Notes under the pieces: generated by a model | Database searches by the model: none | Told to the model about the DNA's origin: nothing | What the model saw: only the letters and a program-made list of their open reading frames with translations | Position numbers and translations under genes: made by a program | Source of the DNA: Actinocatenispora sp963805605 | GTDB taxonomy: Bacteria; Actinomycetota; Actinomycetes; Mycobacteriales; Micromonosporaceae | DNA length: 64,000 nt | NCBI GenBank assembly: GCA_963805605.1 | Contig: CAWDUX010000001.1 | Location: forward strand, 310,001 to 374,000 | Reading direction: 5' to 3' | Shown: positions 61,206 through 64,000 of the stretch, piece after piece | Layout of the letters: every line of letters begins with the position of its first letter | How positions within the stretch are numbered: the first letter of the stretch is position 1

Positions 61206-61930
61206 GCCTGCCCCTGTTCCTGGTCGACACGCTCCCGGCCGGCGAGACGTTCCGTCTCGACGGCCCGGAAGGCCGGCACGCCGCGGACGTGCTGCGTCTC
61301 CAGCCCGGTGAGCGGCTGCTGCTCGGTGACGGGGACGGCGGTGTCGTCGAGTGCGAGGTGACCGCCGCGCCCCGAGGTGCCCTCGACGTTCGGGTCCTCG
61401 CGCGTCGCGACACCCCCGCGCCGGCCGTACGGTTCGTGGTCGCGCAGGGCCTGGCCAAGGGCGACCGGGGAGAACTCGCGGTGCAGGCCATGACCGAGGT
61501 CGGGGTGGACGAGGTCGTGCCCTGGCAGGCGGCCCGCTCGGTGGTGCAGTGGCGGGGTGACCGGGGCGCCCGGTCCCACCAGCGGTGGGTGTCGGTGGCG
61601 CGGGAGGCGGGCAAGCAGTCCCGCCGGCCGCGACTGCCGGTGGTCACCGGGCCTGCCAGCACCACGGCCGTGACGCGTCGGGTGGCGCAGGCGTCCGCCA
61701 GTTTCGTACTGCACGAGGAGGCGGCGGAGCCGCTGGCCGCGGTGGGGCTCCCGGCAGCCGGTGAAGTGTTCCTGGTGGTCGGTCCGGAGGGGGGTGTCGC
61801 CCCCGAGGAACTGACCGCGTTCGCCGCCGCGGGTGCCGTGGCGGTGCGGCTGGGCGATACGGTGCTGCGTACCTCGACGGCAGGGGTCGCGGCGCTGGCG
61901 GTACTCAACGCCCGTACCGGCCGCTGGTAG
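61202..61930 (+). CDS. rsmE: 16S rRNA (uracil1498-N3)-methyltransferase
   Basis: 242-aa SPOUT methyltransferase. The N-terminal PUA-like domain contains GPEGRHAADVLRLQPGE. The SAM-binding knot shows VAQGLAKGDRGELAVQAMTE, VVGPEGGVAPEEL and LGDTVLRTSTAGVAALAVL, which are the RsmE signatures. It methylates U1498 in 16S rRNA. GTG 61202 overlaps dnaJ, as in mycobacteria (Rv2372c). Confidence 0.96.
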   Translation: MSLPLFLVDTLPAGETFRLDGPEGRHAADVLRLQPGERLLLGDGDGGVVECEVTAAPRGALDVRVLARRDTPAPAVRFVVAQGLAKGDRGELAVQAMTEVGVDEVVPWQAARSVVQWRGDRGARSHQRWVSVAREAGKQSRRPRLPVVTGPASTTAVTRRVAQASASFVLHEEAAEPLAAVGLPAAGEVFLVVGPEGGVAPEELTAFAAAGAVAVRLGDTVLRTSTAGVAALAVLNARTGRW

Positions 61931-61976
61931 GGGGTTCCGGGAACAACGCAGTCCTCAGGTGGCGGAGGGATCGTCG

Positions 61977-62723
61977 ATGCTGCGACGAATGTGGAAGCCG
62001 GTACTTGTGCCGCTGCTGATCGGTGTGTTGTCGGAGATGGTGGCCTTCGTCCTCGGCGCCGCTTCCGGCCGGGCGGTCGGCCTACCCGGCTACGACGCCA
62101 CCCTCGCTCTGCTGGTCGCGGTGCTCACCCTGGTCGTGCTGCTGGCAATGTTCGCGGTGGCCGGTTGGCTGTCCGGACGGTGGTCTGCTCCCGCGCCACC
62201 GCGGGGCGCCACCGCCGCCGCGGCGTGGACGGCGTCGTTGTCGGCCACCGGGCTCGCCGTCGTCGAACTGTTCGTGATCGAGCCGATGGCCGGTAGCGGA
62301 ATCCGGTTCCCGCTGGCGGTGGTCACCGGTCTACTGGTCTGGGCACTGCTGATTACCATGACCGGCCGGTGGTCGGCCCGCCTGGCCACCCGGGCCCGCC
62401 GCATGCCGGCGGCCCTGGTCGCCCTCATCGGTGCGCTGCTGGCCTGCGAACTCGGCTTCGCGCTGGCACTGGGCATGGCGGTCGGGGGGCTCGACGGCGC
62501 GGGTCTGCGGTACGTGGTGCTGTGGCTGCCGGCCTCCATCTCCGGGGGCTGGACCTCGATCGGGCCGGTCGGGAACGCGACCTGGGTGGTGGCCGACACG
62601 TTCCCGGTCCTTCCGTACGGGATGCTCGCGATCTCCACCTTCTCGCTGGTCTTCCTGACCACCGCGGTGGTACGGGCCCGGCGGGCCGCCGGTGCGCACA
62701 AGGGCTCACCGGTATCCGGCTGA
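61977..62723 (+). CDS. Polytopic membrane protein of unknown function
   Basis: 248-aa protein with about six hydrophobic helices: the first near residue 8-28 (VLVPLLIGVLSEMVAFVLG), then LLVAVLTLVVLLAMFAVAGW, and the last before a basic tail (MLAISTFSLVFLTTAVVRAR). An outer loop contains WLPASISGGWTSIGPVGNAT. I do not recognise a family. ATG 61977 has GGAGGGA upstream. It lies 46 bases after rsmE and 50 before the HIT gene, so it may be cotranscribed. Confidence 0.8.
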   Translation: MLRRMWKPVLVPLLIGVLSEMVAFVLGAASGRAVGLPGYDATLALLVAVLTLVVLLAMFAVAGWLSGRWSAPAPPRGATAAAAWTASLSATGLAVVELFVIEPMAGSGIRFPLAVVTGLLVWALLITMTGRWSARLATRARRMPAALVALIGALLACELGFALALGMAVGGLDGAGLRYVVLWLPASISGGWTSIGPVGNATWVVADTFPVLPYGMLAISTFSLVFLTTAVVRARRAAGAHKGSPVSG

Positions 62724-62773
62724 ACCCGTACCTGACTGGATCCGTCCCGCCGCCGGCGCATACGATGCCGATC

Positions 62774-63118
62774 GTGACGGACTGCCTGTTCTGCAAGATC
62801 GTCGCGGGTGAGATCCCCGCCACCGTCGTCCACGACGAAGGGCGCACGCTCGCGTTCGCCGACCTCGACCCGCAGGCGCCCACGCATGCGCTGGTGATTC
62901 CGAAGGAGCACTACGCCACGGCGGCCGACGCCGCCGCAGCGGATCCGGCCCTGCTCGGCGAGATGGTCAGCGCCGCGCAGCACGTCGCCGAGAACTCGGG
63001 GATCGCCGAATCCGGCTACCGCTTGGTGTTCAACTCCGGACGCGACGCCAACCAGACCGTGCCGCACGTGCACCTGCACGTACTCGGCGGTCGCGCCATG
63101 ACCTGGCCACCGGGCTAG
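62774..63118 (+). CDS. HIT-family nucleotide hydrolase/transferase
   Basis: 114-aa protein. DCLFCKIVAGEIPA at the start is the HINT-type zinc region and HVHLHVLGG carries the histidine triad with the catalytic His. HINT-like enzymes split AMP from lysine or small amines. GTG 62774 is preferred because TACGAT (62761-62766) could be a -10 element giving a leaderless mRNA; ATG 62765 is the alternative. Converges with the FUSC gene, six bases apart. Confidence 0.92.
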   Translation: MTDCLFCKIVAGEIPATVVHDEGRTLAFADLDPQAPTHALVIPKEHYATAADAAAADPALLGEMVSAAQHVAENSGIAESGYRLVFNSGRDANQTVPHVHLHVLGGRAMTWPPG

Positions 63119-63124
63119 CGTCGG

Positions 63125-64000
63125 TCAGCTGCCGGGCTGGTCGGGGGCCGACCCCGATCCGGCGGACGTACGGGCGATCAGCGCGCCGAGCAGCATGACG
63201 CCGACGGCTATCGCGACCCCGATGAGGGTGAACAGGATCCGCAGCCCTTCGACGGTCAGGTCGGACGGGTGGGGCAGATCCACGGCGATCAGCACCGCCG
63301 CGGCCGTCGCCGCGGCGAACCACAGGTAGCTCATCGCCCGTACGGCTCCGGCCAGGCCGCCGAGCACGGCGATCAGCGCACTGAGGACGGGTCGGGAATC
63401 CACGGCCAGCAGGAACGCGGCGGCCATCCCGGCCCCGATGATCGTGCCCGCCACCCGTTGCGAGGCCATCAGCGTCGTCTGCTGCAGGCCGGGTTTGAGC
63501 GCGGACAGGGTGGAGATCGGCGTCCACTCGGCGTACGGCAGGTGCAGCCCGAAGGCGATGCCGACGGAGAGTGAACCGGCGACTGCCCGGGCAACCGCGA
63601 AGGCGATCGCCCGCCGGGTCGTCGGAACGACCTCGTCGGGCGCCGCCGTGCCGTCCGGTTCTTCGCCGCGCCTGCGGAGAAGGGCCAGGACCGTGCTGCA
63701 AACGATCATGAACGCGGCGCCGGCCAGCCACGCGAGCATCTGTGCCAAGGCATGGGTCCGGACGTGGTCGAGCCGGTATCTGATCGACAGTGCGGCTGCG
63801 ATCACGAACCACAGGTTGAGCAGCGACGAGATCAGCAGGGCGTGCCTACCGGCGCGGTAGGCGAAGCCGGCCAGCAGGGTGATCACGAACGTGGCCGGGA
63901 TCAGCCACTCCCAGCTGCCGTTGAGGCCGAATGCCAGTCCGGTCAGCAGGGCGCCGGCGCTGCCCACCACCGTCATCCGCTCGATCCGGTACGCGATGTG
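63125..64000 (-). CDS. FUSC-family membrane protein, N-terminal part outside window
   Basis: At least 291 residues; the frame is open through the window edge, with HIAYRIERM before the first in-window ATG (63976), so the start is beyond 64000. About eight membrane helices are seen. The FUSC-type segment PYAEWTPISTLSALKPGLQQTT followed by RVAGTIIGAGMAAAFLL matches fusaric acid resistance/aromatic efflux family proteins (a second FUSC half-domain). Probably an exporter of aromatic or organic acids; the substrate is unknown. Confidence 0.88.
   Translation of the reverse strand, partial: HIAYRIERMTVVGSAGALLTGLAFGLNGSWEWLIPATFVITLLAGFAYRAGRHALLISSLLNLWFVIAAALSIRYRLDHVRTHALAQMLAWLAGAAFMIVCSTVLALLRRRGEEPDGTAAPDEVVPTTRRAIAFAVARAVAGSLSVGIAFGLHLPYAEWTPISTLSALKPGLQQTTLMASQRVAGTIIGAGMAAAFLLAVDSRPVLSALIAVLGGLAGAVRAMSYLWFAAATAAAVLIAVDLPHPSDLTVEGLRILFTLIGVAIAVGVMLLGALIARTSAGSGSAPDQPGS

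Overview
The window is high-GC chromosomal DNA from an actinomycete. Many genes start with GTG or TTG, and there are many ATGA-type stop/start overlaps. Actinobacteria-specific families are common (DUF3107, DUF6758, DUF4190, XRE-DUF5753). The gene order nadD-rsfS-histidine phosphatase ... comEA-comEC-holA-rpsT ... lepA ... hemW ... hrcA-dnaJ-rsmE matches the order I recall from Mycobacterium tuberculosis (Rv2421c down to Rv2372c). The style of the accessory genes suggests Micromonosporaceae, but this is not proven. I found no rRNA, tRNA, IS element, prophage or CRISPR array.

Layout. 1-1430: a minus-strand STAND (NB-ARC) NTPase, cut by the window edge, whose N-terminal part lies in another reading frame. 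A perfect slippery heptamer followed by a stem-loop lies exactly at the junction. 1.6-10.6 kb: a Ser/Thr kinase with a C-terminal NPCBM-like domain, two DUF4190 membrane proteins, an SDR, an SOS-boxed Rv2578c-type radical SAM gene, DCC/HTTM genes, a DUF695-RraB protein and a TrmH-type methyltransferase. 10.7-16.8 kb: DUF6758, a 52-aa membrane peptide with a PH-domain protein, a PHP phosphoesterase, MarC, a RecB-like nuclease and an MFS transporter. 16.8-23.7 kb: an MpaB-like oxygenase, a catalase broken by a one-base deletion, a DEAD-box helicase, a ferritin-like protein, DUF3107 and TetR.

24.2-35.8 kb: a 671-aa proline-rich protein, a TANGO2/NRDE protein, and trpS preceded by a complete attenuator (leader peptide with tandem Trp codons, antiterminator, terminator). 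Then come an MFS transporter, a metallophosphoesterase, an XRE-DUF5753 regulator, and a two-gene operon of an FtsK/SpoIIIE ATPase plus a coiled-coil membrane protein. 36-42.5 kb: two tandem M1 aminopeptidases (pepN), the second overlapping a phenylacetate-CoA ligase-like gene. 42.6-50.5 kb: the conserved housekeeping block nadD to rpsT, with two perfect DnaA boxes upstream of comEA. 50.5-64 kb: an AT-rich structured intergenic region, a prenyltransferase-repeat protein, lepA, two secreted proteins, an enoyl-CoA hydratase, hemW, then CIRCE-hrcA-dnaJ-rsmE, a HIT protein and a partial FUSC membrane protein.

The clearest non-routine signals are the candidate programmed -1 frameshift in the STAND gene, the trpS attenuator, the SOS box, the paired DnaA boxes and the FtsK-type two-gene operon. 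All functional calls come from reading the translations. No database search was possible.
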